Of a stretch of DNA of 7,510 nt, positions 1-6,829 are shown in pieces. The stretch is from Chthoniobacter sp. Its GTDB lineage: Bacteria; Verrucomicrobiota; Verrucomicrobiia; Chthoniobacterales; Chthoniobacteraceae. Numbering within the stretch: the first letter of the stretch is position 1; each line of letters starts with the position of its first letter. The DNA is taken from the NCBI GenBank assembly GCA_025352865.1, contig JANXSB010000216.1, positions 1-7,510 of the forward strand, read 5' to 3'. The translations under genes were made by a program, and so were the position numbers. The notes below the pieces were generated by a model. That model was given only the letters and a program-made list of their open reading frames with translations. It did no database searches and was not told the origin of the DNA.

Positions 1-2654
1 GCTTTCGCCGTCGCGGCGGAAAGAGCCTCGGCTTGCGCGAGGGTGAAGGGGTGATTGAGCAGGAAAAGCGATTGCGGCGCGACGGTCGCCTCGGTGCGTT
101 TTTCCACGATGGCCGTCGGGTCCGCGCCGTCGAAAAGCATCTGGAATCCCGTGCGGTCGCTGCGGATGGTCGTGAGGTAAAGCGTGCGGCGCGGCGCGAA
201 AATGTCGGGCGCGGATTTTCCGCCGAGCGTTTCATCCAGTCGGCCCGCGACTCGGAGCATGGCGTCGCGCAATTCTTCCGCCGTGAGCCGGCTGCGATGC
301 TGATGCGAGAGCAGTTTATTTTCGGCATCTTTCTGCGAAGCCTGCCCGACTGGTGCGACGCTGCGCTGATACGCGGCGGTGCCCATGATGAGCCGGTGCA
401 TCTGCTTCACGCTCCAGCCCGAGCGGATGAATTCGGACGCGAGCGCGTCGAGCAATTCGGGATGCGTGGGCGGCGTGCCGAGCTTGCCAAAGTTGTTCGG
501 CGTCCGCACCAGCCCTTCGCCGAAATGATGCTGCCAAATGCGGTTCACCATCACGCGCGCCGTGAGCGGATTGTCCGCGCTCGCGATCCAGCGCGCGAGT
601 TCCAGCCGCCCGCTGCCCTCGCGGATCAATGGCTGTTGCTTCGTGAGCAGCGCGGGAAAGGCGCGCGGGACGAGGTCGCCGAGATTGTCGTAGCGTCCGC
701 GTTTGTGGACGGTCGCATCGTGATAACCAGCGTAGCGCGTCTGCGGAATGCCGCCTTCGAGAAGACCCTGCGCGTAATCCGTCTGCGCCAGCCGCTCATC
801 GAGTTGCTTGCGTTCGGCGGAGAATTTTTTGGCGAGCGCATCGTCCTTCGCGAGCTGCGAGCCTTCGCCGGAGCACAGCCACCACACATCGTTCAGCCCC
901 TGCGCCGCACCGCCCACCAGCGCCTCGCGCAAATCCCATTTCGCGCCCTGCTCGTCGCGGATGACGAAATCAATTTGGGTCGTGTCGAAGGTGTATTCCG
1001 CGCGCGGCCCGATGCTCAGCGAGATCAAATCACCCGCGGCCACGGTCACGGAAATTTCCTCCACGTCCGCCGTCGTCGCGTTGTTCATCTCCGCCGTGCG
1101 CAAAACTTTTCCGCCATGCCGCACCGTCCAGACGATGCCATCGCCGCCATTCGGATCGGCGTCCGCCAGGCGCCCGCTCACCTTCACCGTGCCGGTCACC
1201 GGACTGCGCCAGACCGCGCTCGCCGGGACTTTTGGACCAGGGTGCATGGCGATGGCGCGGGCGGGCAGCTTGATCGTCGAAAAGGCCACGGGCGCATCCG
1301 TGGTATTGATGGTCAGCGAGGGATTGTCCGCCGCGCGACCCTTCCACGAAATCAAACCCGCGAGACCCGCCACGTCGCGCTGCACTTCGGTAAAGGGCTC
1401 CAACTGCGACGAAATATATTGGTCGATTTCCGCAACGCGTTTCCGCATCCCGGCGCGCTCCGCCGCCTGCGCCGGCGAGAGGAGCGGGATGCGCATGAGC
1501 TTTTCGCCCGCGCCTTTCGACGCAAAATTTTCCAGGATGCGGCTGCTGAAAAAAATGCCCGCCATCGCGTAGTAATCCTTCGTGGTGAGGGGATCGAATT
1601 TGTGGTCGTGGCAGCGCGCGCAGGCCAGCGTGAGGCCGAGGAAAGCGCGGCCCGTCACGTCGATTTGGTCGTCCACCATGTCGGTGTGGAGCTTCTCCTT
1701 GTCGGCGTCGCCGTTACCCCAATTCCCAATCGCATACAGCCCGGTGGCCACGACTTTCTGCGCGTCATACTCGCGCGCCGCGAGGATGTCGCCCGCGAGC
1801 TGTTGCGTCACAAATTGGTCGTAAGGCAGGTCGCCGTTGAAGGCGTTCACGACCCAATCGCGGTAGCGCCACGCATCGAGAATATCGCCGTCCTGATTGT
1901 AACTGCGCGAGTCCAGCGAATCGGCGTAGCGCACCGTGTCGAGCCAGTGCCGGCCCCACTTTTCGCCGTAGTGCGGCGAGGCGAGCAGCCGCTCGACGAC
2001 CTTGGCAAAAGCATCCGGCGCGGTGTCGGAGATGAAAGCCGCGACTTCCTCCGGCGTGGGCGGCAGGCCGGTGAGATCAAAGGTCGCGCGGCGGATCAAA
2101 GTGCGTTTGTCCGCCGCTGACGCAGCTTGCAGCCCGGCGGGCGCGAGCCGCGCTTCGATCAGGGCGTCCATTTGAGCAGGAGTCGCTGGTGTCTTTGCGA
2201 GCGCGGGCAGCGGCTGGAAGGCCCACCAGCTTTTGGCTTCCGCCGCCGCCATGCCGGCAATTTTCGCGACCGTCTCGCGCGGGTCTGGCGCTCCCATTTT
2301 CACCCACTCCTCCAGCACCGCGATCTCCGCATCCTTCAGCTTGCCGCCTTTCTTTTCCGGCGGCATCGCGAGGTCTTTGTCCATGTAACGCACAGCCTGA
2401 ATGAGCAGACTATCGTCCGGTTTTCCCGCCACGATGGCCGGACCGTTTTCCCCGCCTTTCGCCCAGCCAGCCTTGGTTTCCAGCGAGAGGCCACCTTTGT
2501 TTTTCGCACCGCTATGGCAGTCGTAGCAATGCTCCACAAGCAGCGGGCGCACCTTTGCCTCAAAGAACGCCGCGCCCCCCGCAGTCGCCTCCGCCGCCCG
2601 CGCGGGATCCGTGACCGCGAGAGCCAGCAGGGCCAGGCTGGTTCGCCGGTTCAA
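1..2654 (-). CDS. PSCyt1/DUF1549/DUF1553 secreted cytochrome-like protein (C-terminus beyond left edge)
   Basis: The frame is open for 884 codons from TTG at 2654 to the window edge. Residues 1-20 form an export signal ending ARA|AEA. A PSCyt1 cytochrome-c-like domain follows (about 28-125) with heme motif CYDCH at 43-47 and a possible distal Met in the MPPE stretch (97-100). DUF1549 spans about 161-370, including RRATFDLTGLPPTPEE (188-203) and a second CxxCH, CARCH, at 345-349. Residues 445-565 look like a beta-rich insert. DUF1553 runs from about 680 (RLELARWI, then NRIWQHHFGEGLVRTPNNFG) to the edge. The family is usually about 950-1050 residues, so I expect only a short C-terminal piece to be missing. 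Members are thought to be periplasmic; their reaction is not established. The TTG start is chosen because it overlaps the gntR stop as TTGA and has GGAGGG six bases upstream. The opposite strand is also open over most of this gene, but only this strand gives a recognisable protein. Confidence 0.95.
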   Translation of the reverse strand, partial: MNRRTSLALLALAVTDPARAAEATAGGAAFFEAKVRPLLVEHCYDCHSGAKNKGGLSLETKAGWAKGGENGPAIVAGKPDDSLLIQAVRYMDKDLAMPPEKKGGKLKDAEIAVLEEWVKMGAPDPRETVAKIAGMAAAEAKSWWAFQPLPALAKTPATPAQMDALIEARLAPAGLQAASAADKRTLIRRATFDLTGLPPTPEEVAAFISDTAPDAFAKVVERLLASPHYGEKWGRHWLDTVRYADSLDSRSYNQDGDILDAWRYRDWVVNAFNGDLPYDQFVTQQLAGDILAAREYDAQKVVATGLYAIGNWGNGDADKEKLHTDMVDDQIDVTGRAFLGLTLACARCHDHKFDPLTTKDYYAMAGIFFSSRILENFASKGAGEKLMRIPLLSPAQAAERAGMRKRVAEIDQYISSQLEPFTEVQRDVAGLAGLISWKGRAADNPSLTINTTDAPVAFSTIKLPARAIAMHPGPKVPASAVWRSPVTGTVKVSGRLADADPNGGDGIVWTVRHGGKVLRTAEMNNATTADVEEISVTVAAGDLISLSIGPRAEYTFDTTQIDFVIRDEQGAKWDLREALVGGAAQGLNDVWWLCSGEGSQLAKDDALAKKFSAERKQLDERLAQTDYAQGLLEGGIPQTRYAGYHDATVHKRGRYDNLGDLVPRAFPALLTKQQPLIREGSGRLELARWIASADNPLTARVMVNRIWQHHFGEGLVRTPNNFGKLGTPPTHPELLDALASEFIRSGWSVKQMHRLIMGTAAYQRSVAPVGQASQKDAENKLLSHQHRSRLTAEELRDAMLRVAGRLDETLGGKSAPDIFAPRRTLYLTTIRSDRTGFQMLFDGADPTAIVEKRTEATVAPQSLFLLNHPFTLAQAEALSAATAK

Positions 2655-3367
2655 GCCACGCCCTCCGCCTTCGCCCGCGTCTTCGCGTCTTCCGCCGGAG
2701 TCTCCGCGGGCGACCACTCCAGCGATTCCTCGATGTGCGCGGACATCGTTTGTGCGGCGATCTCCAGCTTGCCCGAGGCCAGTGCGGCGAGCAGGCGGCG
2801 GTGCGCTTTCACCGTGATGCTCCGCGGCTTGAAAGCCAGCTTCTGCTGCGAGCGGTGCGTCAGCGCGAGGCACATCTCAAACTGCCAGCGGATGCTCTGC
2901 CAGAGCGCCAGCAGCCGCTGATTCCCGCAGCGCCGCATCACATATTCATGCAGCTCGATGTCGAGCCGGCTGAGTTCCGGGAGCGTGGATGCCTTCGCTT
3001 CCGCCGCGATATTCCTCTCGATCCAGGCGGTGTCTTTCGCCGTCCAGCGCGCACACGCCCGGCGTGCCCCCATGCTTTCCAAGGCCATGCGCGCCTCCAC
3101 GATTTCATCGAAATCCGTCTCCGCCAGCGTGCGGACCCGGGTGCGCCCCGTAGTTTCAAACTGCACCAGCCCCTCGCGCTCCAACTCGATCAGCGCCTCG
3201 CGGATCGGTGCCCGGCTGAACGCAAACTGGCGCGACAGCACCGGCTCGGAGAGCGGCGCACCCGGCCGCAGTTTCCCCGAAATGATTTCCTGGCGCAGCG
3301 ACAGGACCACCTCACGGGCCAGATTTCGCCGGGGTGCGGGTGCCGTGGCAGCGGGGTTCTTCGTCAT
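2651..3367 (-). CDS. GntR-family transcriptional regulator, FadR/FCD subfamily
   Basis: A 238-residue cytoplasmic DNA-binding regulator. Residues about 15-80 are the GntR winged helix-turn-helix: LAREVVLSLRQEIISGKLRPG, then the recognition part LSRQFAFSRAPIREALIELE (44-63) and the wing EGLVQFETTGRTRVR (65-79). Residues about 86-212 are an all-helical FCD effector domain. The usual metal/ligand set of this domain can be read as D136, H140, H189 and H211, so it is probably functional; FCD proteins typically bind small carboxylates or sugar acids. The frame stays open upstream to 3754, but that extension is Arg/Pro-rich and unlike the family, so ATG at 3367 is taken. No Shine-Dalgarno precedes it. 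The stop overlaps the TTG start of the downstream PSCyt gene, which is therefore the likely target or partner. The ligand is unknown. Confidence 0.92.
   Translation of the reverse strand: MTKNPAATAPAPRRNLAREVVLSLRQEIISGKLRPGAPLSEPVLSRQFAFSRAPIREALIELEREGLVQFETTGRTRVRTLAETDFDEIVEARMALESMGARRACARWTAKDTAWIERNIAAEAKASTLPELSRLDIELHEYVMRRCGNQRLLALWQSIRWQFEMCLALTHRSQQKLAFKPRSITVKAHRRLLAALASGKLEIAAQTMSAHIEESLEWSPAETPAEDAKTRAKAEGVA
2661..2666 (-). promoter_or_regulatory. Shine-Dalgarno site for the PSCyt gene, inside gntR
   Basis: On the minus strand GGAGGG lies within the last codons of gntR, six bases before the TTG start at 2654. It is the clearest Shine-Dalgarno match I see before any start in the window. 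It decides the start of the PSCyt gene and points to translational coupling: ribosomes ending gntR at 2651 are already on the next start codon. Confidence 0.55.
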
Positions 3368-3372
3368 GGCGG

Positions 3373-3411
3373 ATAAGTTGTCGACACTACACCTCAAGTC
3401 AAACCTCAAGT
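3373..3411 (-). promoter_or_regulatory. Candidate gntR promoter with palindrome and direct repeat
   Basis: Reading the minus strand, a TTGACT (-35-like, 3397-3402) is followed after 18 bases by ACTTAT (-10-like, 3373-3378). A transcript would then begin at or next to the ATG at 3367, giving a leaderless message; this fits the lack of a Shine-Dalgarno site. Between the two boxes, touching the -10, sits the perfect palindrome TGTCGACA (3379-3386). It has the GT..AC core common in GntR operators, so autoregulation is plausible. The 9-mer ACCTCAAGT (plus strand) occurs twice, at 3391-3399 and 3403-3411, with a 12-base period. The boxes are weak matches to a sigma-70 consensus; function is inferred. 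Confidence 0.35.
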
Positions 3412-3764
3412 GGTGCCAATCTTTTGCAATGAACGTCCGCCGACCGCTAAAAATGAGCGCCGCGGCGCGTGCATCTTGCCCGTCGCGTGCCGCCGTCCGC
3501 GCGCGATTGCCTTGAGCCTCACGAGGAAACCCGTGGCCCCGGTGGGCGCGGTGAGGCGCCGCGTCTGCGTGACGAGCGGGCCGTTTCGCGCGCTGGCGAG
3601 GAGCGTCGCGGCGGCGGGGCGAAGGATGAAAGGTCCGTGGACATCTCGATGGTGAGCGCGACATCGTCGGCGGTGATTGTCGAAAGCACTTCCCGAATGA
3701 TGCACTGACCGCGGAGCCGCAATAGAATCCGCGCGACTGGCTTGGCGGGGGCAAGCGCGCCGGG
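3406..3764 (-). pseudogene. Possible frameshifted remnant of a secreted protein C-terminus
   Basis: The stretch 3368-3856 has no intact gene. On the minus strand, one frame opening after a stop at 3765-3767 reads protein-like text, including ITADDVALTIEMSTDLSSF, to about base 3622. It then turns into Arg/Pro/Ser-rich nonsense. From about 3620 the neighbouring frame becomes protein-like instead (ATLLASARNGPLVTQT, then LTAPTGATGFLVRLKAIA) and runs to a stop at 3406. Joined, the pieces resemble the '..STDL..F.P....AP.GA..F.RV' endings common in secreted proteins of Verrucomicrobiota. The switch falls in a GC-only run of CGG/CCG triplets (about 3608-3622), where a one-base slip is likely. No start and no full domain are present, so this is either a decayed gene end or chance. 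The remaining bases 3768-3840 are AT-richer and I see nothing in them. Confidence 0.3.
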
Positions 3765-3840
3765 TCACCAAAAGCAGACTTAAAAAGTGGCCTACAATTG
3801 CCCCTCTATTTTCAATTCAGTTCCCAAAACTATTCGTAAG

Positions 3841-3857
3841 TCCCTCCTGCAGAGGGA
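3841..3857 (-). terminator. Hairpin just after tRNA-Thr, possible terminator
   Basis: A 6-bp perfect stem (TCCCTC / GAGGGA, 3841-3846 with 3852-3857) and a 5-base loop directly follow the tRNA acceptor stem on the minus strand; the stem includes the discriminator base. The sequence after it has only a short T run (TTTT about a dozen bases on), so it may serve 3'-end processing or weak termination rather than be a standard intrinsic terminator. Confidence 0.35.
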
Positions 3858-3929
3858 GCCGGCAATCGGGCTCGAACCGATGACCTGCTGATTACAAATC
3901 AGCTGCTCTACCAACTGAGCTATGCCGGC
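3857..3929 (-). tRNA. tRNA-Thr (anticodon UGU)
   Basis: A full 73-base cloverleaf on the minus strand. The acceptor stem GCCGGCA pairs with TGCCGGC (7 bp), and the discriminator is T. The D arm is GCTC-AGTTGGTA-GAGC. The anticodon stem GCTGA/TCAGC encloses the loop TTTGTAA, giving anticodon TGT for threonine ACA/ACN codons. The variable loop is AGGTC, and the T arm is ATCGG-TTCGAGC-CCGAT with the standard TTCGA. CCA is not encoded and must be added after transcription. No other tRNA is adjacent. The 5' side (3930-4004) is AT-rich, but I cannot identify convincing promoter boxes. Confidence 0.97.
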
Positions 3930-4004
3930 GTTGACCAAGAAAAATCGGCTTTTTCGGAAGCAGGAAATTAACTTTTATGCACGCCATTCCACGCACGTTT
4001 TAGG

Positions 4005-4040
4005 GCGGGTGGCAAGATTATCAGAAAACGCTCCACCCGC
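4005..4040 (-). terminator. 8-bp inverted repeat at the 3' end of the DUF1080 gene
   Basis: GCGGGTGG at 4005-4012 is perfectly complementary to CCACCCGC at 4033-4040, with a 20-base loop. The right arm reaches into the stop codon of the minus-strand DUF1080 gene, so the hairpin would form at the very end of its message. No T tract follows in either direction, so it is not a classic intrinsic terminator. It could protect the 3' end or assist factor-dependent termination. Confidence 0.35.
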
Positions 4041-4687
4041 TACGGCGCAGCTTTCGCCGCCGGGTCCGGCAGTTCCTCGATCGTGATCGCACGGTACGCG
4101 ACCTCCGATTTCGCACCGCCGTGAATCTGCAAGGCGATCAGGCCCTCCATCGCAATGCTCGGCTCGGACTCGGTGAAATCCACGGTCTGCGTGCCGTTGA
4201 GCGTGAGACGAATCCGCGGACCTTCGCAGCGGATTTCATACACGTTCCAGTCACCCGGCTTTTCCAGCTTCGCGATCAACGCCTTGTCCGCCTGCGCCAG
4301 CACTTTGTTGCGCCGCGATTCGTCGTAAAGGCAGCCGGAATAGCCCGCGCCGAGATCGGCCTGGTAGCCGCTCACTTCGTTCGGCGGAGAAGCGATGCGA
4401 ACGCTGCGGATTTGCACGCCGCCATTCACGAAACCCTCGGTGCCGACCAGCTTGTATTCGAGCCGCAGGACAAAGTTTCCATAGCTCTTCTTCGTTGCGA
4501 GAAACTCATTGCGCGGATTCCCCTCCAGCGACCCGCCGACGATCGCCCCGTCGCGCACCCGCCACGTTTTCGCCGTCTCGCCCTCCCAGCCATCGAGCGT
4601 TTTTCCATCGAAGATCGGCACCGGTGCAGCGTCTGTGCGCTGGAGTGAAAGCAGGATGGAGAATGCGAGGATGAGCAGGTTTTTCAT
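4040..4687 (-). CDS. Secreted single-domain DUF1080 protein (3-keto-disaccharide hydrolase family)
   Basis: A 215-residue protein. Residues 1-20 are a signal peptide (MKNLLILAFSILLSL core, cleavage near TDA|APV), so it is exported. Residues about 22-206 form one DUF1080 domain, a beta-sandwich of the concanavalin-like fold. It opens with IFDGKTLDGWEG (25-36), continues with WRVRDGAIVGG (42-52) and NFVLRLEYKL (71-80), then GGVQIRS (89-95) and DWNVYEIRCEG (146-156), and ends with IALQIHGGAKSEVAYRAITIEEL (184-206). Family members are linked to hydrolysis of 3-keto-glycosides, and some to sugar binding; which applies here is not shown. Length is usual for the family. It diverges from the two-domain DUF1080 gene at 4806 across 118 bases. 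The start has no clear Shine-Dalgarno, but the signal peptide begins exactly at this ATG. Confidence 0.95.
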   Translation of the reverse strand: MKNLLILAFSILLSLQRTDAAPVPIFDGKTLDGWEGETAKTWRVRDGAIVGGSLEGNPRNEFLATKKSYGNFVLRLEYKLVGTEGFVNGGVQIRSVRIASPPNEVSGYQADLGAGYSGCLYDESRRNKVLAQADKALIAKLEKPGDWNVYEIRCEGPRIRLTLNGTQTVDFTESEPSIAMEGLIALQIHGGAKSEVAYRAITIEELPDPAAKAAP

Positions 4688-4805
4688 GGCAGAAGGTTCT
4701 CACGTTAGCCCGGCAACTCGTGGACGTGCAACGTCCCTGCGGATGCGTGTTGCGCATTGACTCGCATCCGTCGCGTGGTGAGCTAGCCGCGCACGTTTCT
4801 CCCAC
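4688..4805. promoter_or_regulatory. Divergent promoter region with two inverted repeats
   Basis: This 118-base gap separates the two DUF1080 genes, so it must hold promoters for both. It contains two perfect inverted repeats: GGACGT-GCA-ACGTCC (4722-4736), and CGGATGCG (4740-4747) with CGCATCCG (4763-4770) around a 15-base loop. A TTGACT (-35-like, plus strand, 4757-4762) lies in that loop; the matching -10 is poor. On the minus strand TTGCAC then TAACGT with an 18-base spacer could serve the leftward gene (-10 at 4702-4707). The repeats are plausible operators; the regulator is unknown. Confidence 0.4.
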
Positions 4806-6156
4806 ATGAAAATCCTCTCCCTCCTCGCCATTCTCCTCACCGCCACAGCCCTCGCGGCGGACGATGCGGAAACGCTCACGCCCATCTTCAACGGCAAAGA
4901 CCTCACGGGCTGGGCGCCGGTGAATATCGCGCCCGGTACATTCAGCGTGCGCGACGGTTTGCTCATCACCACCGGGCATCCCATCGGCGTCATTCGCACG
5001 GAGCGGATGTACGAAAACTTCGTCCTTGAACTCGAATGGCGGCACATGACGAAGGGCGGAAACTCCGGCGTGTACGTGTGGGGCGATGGCTTTCCGGCGA
5101 CTGGCTCACAATTTCCGCGCGGCATCGAAGTGCAGGTGCTCGACCCCGGCTTCGATGTGCCGGGCAAGAACGAATGGTACACGGTGCAGGGCGATCTCTT
5201 TCCCGTGGGCGGCGCGAAGATGACGCCGGCGGGCCGCATTTCGCCGAACAAACAACGCAGCTTTCCCACCGAGGAACGCACGAAGCCTTCGCCCGAGTGG
5301 AACCATTACCGCATTGTCGCGAACAACGGTGAAATCCGGCTGAGCGTAAATGGCAAGGAAGTCACCGTCGCGATCGGCGCGTCGCCGCGCAAAGGCTACA
5401 TCATGATCGAGAGCGAGGGCGCGGAGTGCCAGTTCCGCAACCTGCGCCTGCGTGAGCTGCCGACCACGAATCCGAAGCCCGAGGAAATCGCGCAATCGGC
5501 GGAGGGTTTCGTGCCGCTTTTCACCGGCCTCGATCTCGCCGGCTGGAAAGTGCCCGACGGCGACAACGGCCACTGGAAAGTCGCGGGGGAAGTCATCGAC
5601 TACGATGCGAAGAGCGAAGCGCCGGGCGACAAGCATCTGTGGACCGAGCGCGAGTTCACCGACTACACGCTCGTCGTGGACTGGCGGATAAAGGAGACGC
5701 CTTTCACCAATCCGCGCGCGCGGAAAATCCTGCCGGATGGCAACGAGGAACTCGGCCCCGACGGCCAGCCGCTTTCGCTCGCGATTCCGGATTCCGACTC
5801 CGGCATCCTGCTCGGCGGCGATCAGAAATATCAGGTGAACATCTGGTGCTGGCCGGTCGGCTCCGGTGAACACCGACCGCGCGCGCCCTGCCATACTGCG
5901 CGCCGCCGCCACGCCGCGAGTAAAAGCGGACAAGCCAATCGGCGAATGGAACCGCTACGAAATCACGCACCGCAAAGGCACCGTGAGCGTCATCCTCAAT
6001 GGCCAGACCGTGCTGCCCGGCGCGACGATTCCCGACCTCCCCTCGCCCGCGCGCATCGGTTTTCAGCATCACGGCGGAATGAAAGACGGCCAATGGAACA
6101 GCCCGCCCGCGCTGGTGCAGTTTCGGAATGTCTTCATCCGCGAGTTGAAGGACTGA
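4806..6156 (+). pseudogene. Secreted tandem-DUF1080 protein, frameshifted by a small deletion
   Basis: Frame 1 runs from ATG 4806: signal peptide (1-18, ALA|ADD), first DUF1080 domain about 23-218 (IFNGKDLTGWAP; NFVLELEWRHMTKGGNSGVY; EWNHYRIVANNGEIRLSVNG) and the start of a second DUF1080 domain from about 234 (FVPLFTGLDLAGWKVPDGD; SDSGILLGGDQKYQVNIW; CWPVGSGE to residue 355). After base 5870 this frame becomes Arg/His-rich nonsense and is open to 6716, antisense to the next gene. The true remainder continues one frame over: TDRARPAILRAAATPRVKAD, IGEWNRYEIT, SVILNGQTVLPGA, IGFQHHGGM, VQFRNVFIREL, stop 6154-6156. Homologues as I recall them have about five residues (V-Y-G-Y-R type) between SGE and TD; here one base remains, so about 14 bp seem lost. 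Restored length would be 454 residues. Both halves are otherwise well kept, so the break is recent or an assembly error. Without repair, the second domain lacks its last beta strands. Confidence 0.85.
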
Positions 6157-6178
6157 GCCGCCCACACCGCGTGCCTTT

Positions 6179-6724
6179 TCAGCTTACGCGCACGTCGCGA
6201 TACTCCCCGCCGTGGCGGATTTGCAGCGCGTTGTTGAAGCGGTTGAGCATCGTGATCAGACCGATCATGAACGTGAGTTCCACGATCTCCGGGTCGCTGA
6301 ATACTCCCCGCAGCCGGGCAAAAAACTCATCGGGCACGCGATTCGCATCGCGGGTCACCCACTCGGCGAATTCCAGCGCGAGTCGTTCGCGCGGCGAGGG
6401 CGTTGCGGCCGGGGCGAGGTCAGTGGAGATGCCGAGCTGGGTCATCATCACCATGTGCGAGCTGACGCAGAACTGGCACTCGTGCATCTGCGACACGCGG
6501 AGGATCACCTTCTCGACGACCGCGCGTTCGAGAGCGCCGCACGGATACACTTCCGCAAGCCCGCTGAATGCGCGGAGCACGCCGGGATTCATGGCGAAGG
6601 CCTGGATCATTTCCACCACGGGCTTACCGGCGGCGAAAAGCTGCGCGCTCTCGCGGAGCGAAGGGTTGTCGGCGAAGCGGGTGAAATTCGCCGTGACCGC
6701 CGCGGGATCAATCTGAATGCGCAT
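6179..6724 (-). CDS. Carboxymuconolactone decarboxylase/AhpD-like protein
   Basis: A 181-residue soluble, all-helical protein with no signal peptide. The AhpD-type active-site pattern is complete: E71, C83, C86 and H90, in the exact spacing E-x11-C-x2-C-x3-H (HECQFCVSSH at 81-90). In AhpD this set gives peroxidase/disulfide-reductase activity through the CxxC pair and a proton relay. Many members of the wider family have unknown substrates, so a thiol redox role is more secure than decarboxylation. The C-terminal half contains LEFAEWVTRD (117-126) and LTFMIGLITMLNRFNNAL (150-167), typical of the family. A GTG directly before the ATG could also be used; ATG 6724 is preferred. It is convergent with the broken DUF1080 gene (22 bases between stops) and divergent from the PSCyt gene at 6830. 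The cytoplasmic location separates it from its exported neighbours. Confidence 0.92.
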   Translation of the reverse strand: MRIQIDPAAVTANFTRFADNPSLRESAQLFAAGKPVVEMIQAFAMNPGVLRAFSGLAEVYPCGALERAVVEKVILRVSQMHECQFCVSSHMVMMTQLGISTDLAPAATPSPRERLALEFAEWVTRDANRVPDEFFARLRGVFSDPEIVELTFMIGLITMLNRFNNALQIRHGGEYRDVRVS

Positions 6725-6770
6725 CACGCCCCACTATCGCCGCGCCGCAACGGAGGCAAGTGCTGACGAC

Positions 6771-6784
6771 GGTGCGAGCGCACC
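6771..6784. promoter_or_regulatory. Inverted repeat in a divergent promoter region
   Basis: GGTGCG-AG-CGCACC is a perfect 6-bp inverted repeat in the 105 bases between the AhpD-like gene and the right-hand PSCyt gene. A weak promoter-like pair on the plus strand follows it (TTGTCT at 6790-6795 and GAGTAT at 6813-6818, 17-base spacer). A dimeric repressor site is possible, but a GC-rich sequence makes such short repeats by chance too. Confidence 0.3.
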
Positions 6785-6829
6785 AGCCTTTGTCTAAGGG
6801 CATCGCAGAGTGGAGTATTGTCTTCCAAA

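Noticed and set aside
33..2120. A 695-codon open frame on the plus strand
   Set aside because: It lies antisense to the PSCyt gene, is rich in Arg/His/Ala and has no recognisable domain. It stays open because of the GC-rich codon pattern of the real gene on the other strand.
3368..3754. Longer GntR protein of 367 residues starting at 3754
   Set aside because: The extra 129 residues are Arg/Pro-rich and have no family similarity, and the winged helix begins right after the internal ATG at 3367, as usual for FadR-type regulators.
3841..3929. tRNA-Thr as an integration site of a mobile element
   Set aside because: I saw no second copy of the tRNA 3' end in the window and no integrase or other mobile gene beside it.
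3930..3960. AAAAA-TCGGC-TTTTT hairpin before the tRNA as a plus-strand terminator
   Set aside because: The stem would be only A-T pairs, and no plus-strand gene ends nearby that would need it.
5866..5876. Programmed ribosomal frameshift in the tandem DUF1080 gene
   Set aside because: No slippery heptamer or downstream structure is evident, and conserved residues appear to be missing at the junction, which a frameshift would not explain. A deletion fits better.
5871..6716. Continuation of the rightward DUF1080 frame to a stop at 6716, giving a 636-residue protein
   Set aside because: After 5870 the residues are low-complexity Arg/His/Pro, while the family sequence continues in the next frame to 6156. 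The tail also runs antisense through the AhpD-like gene.
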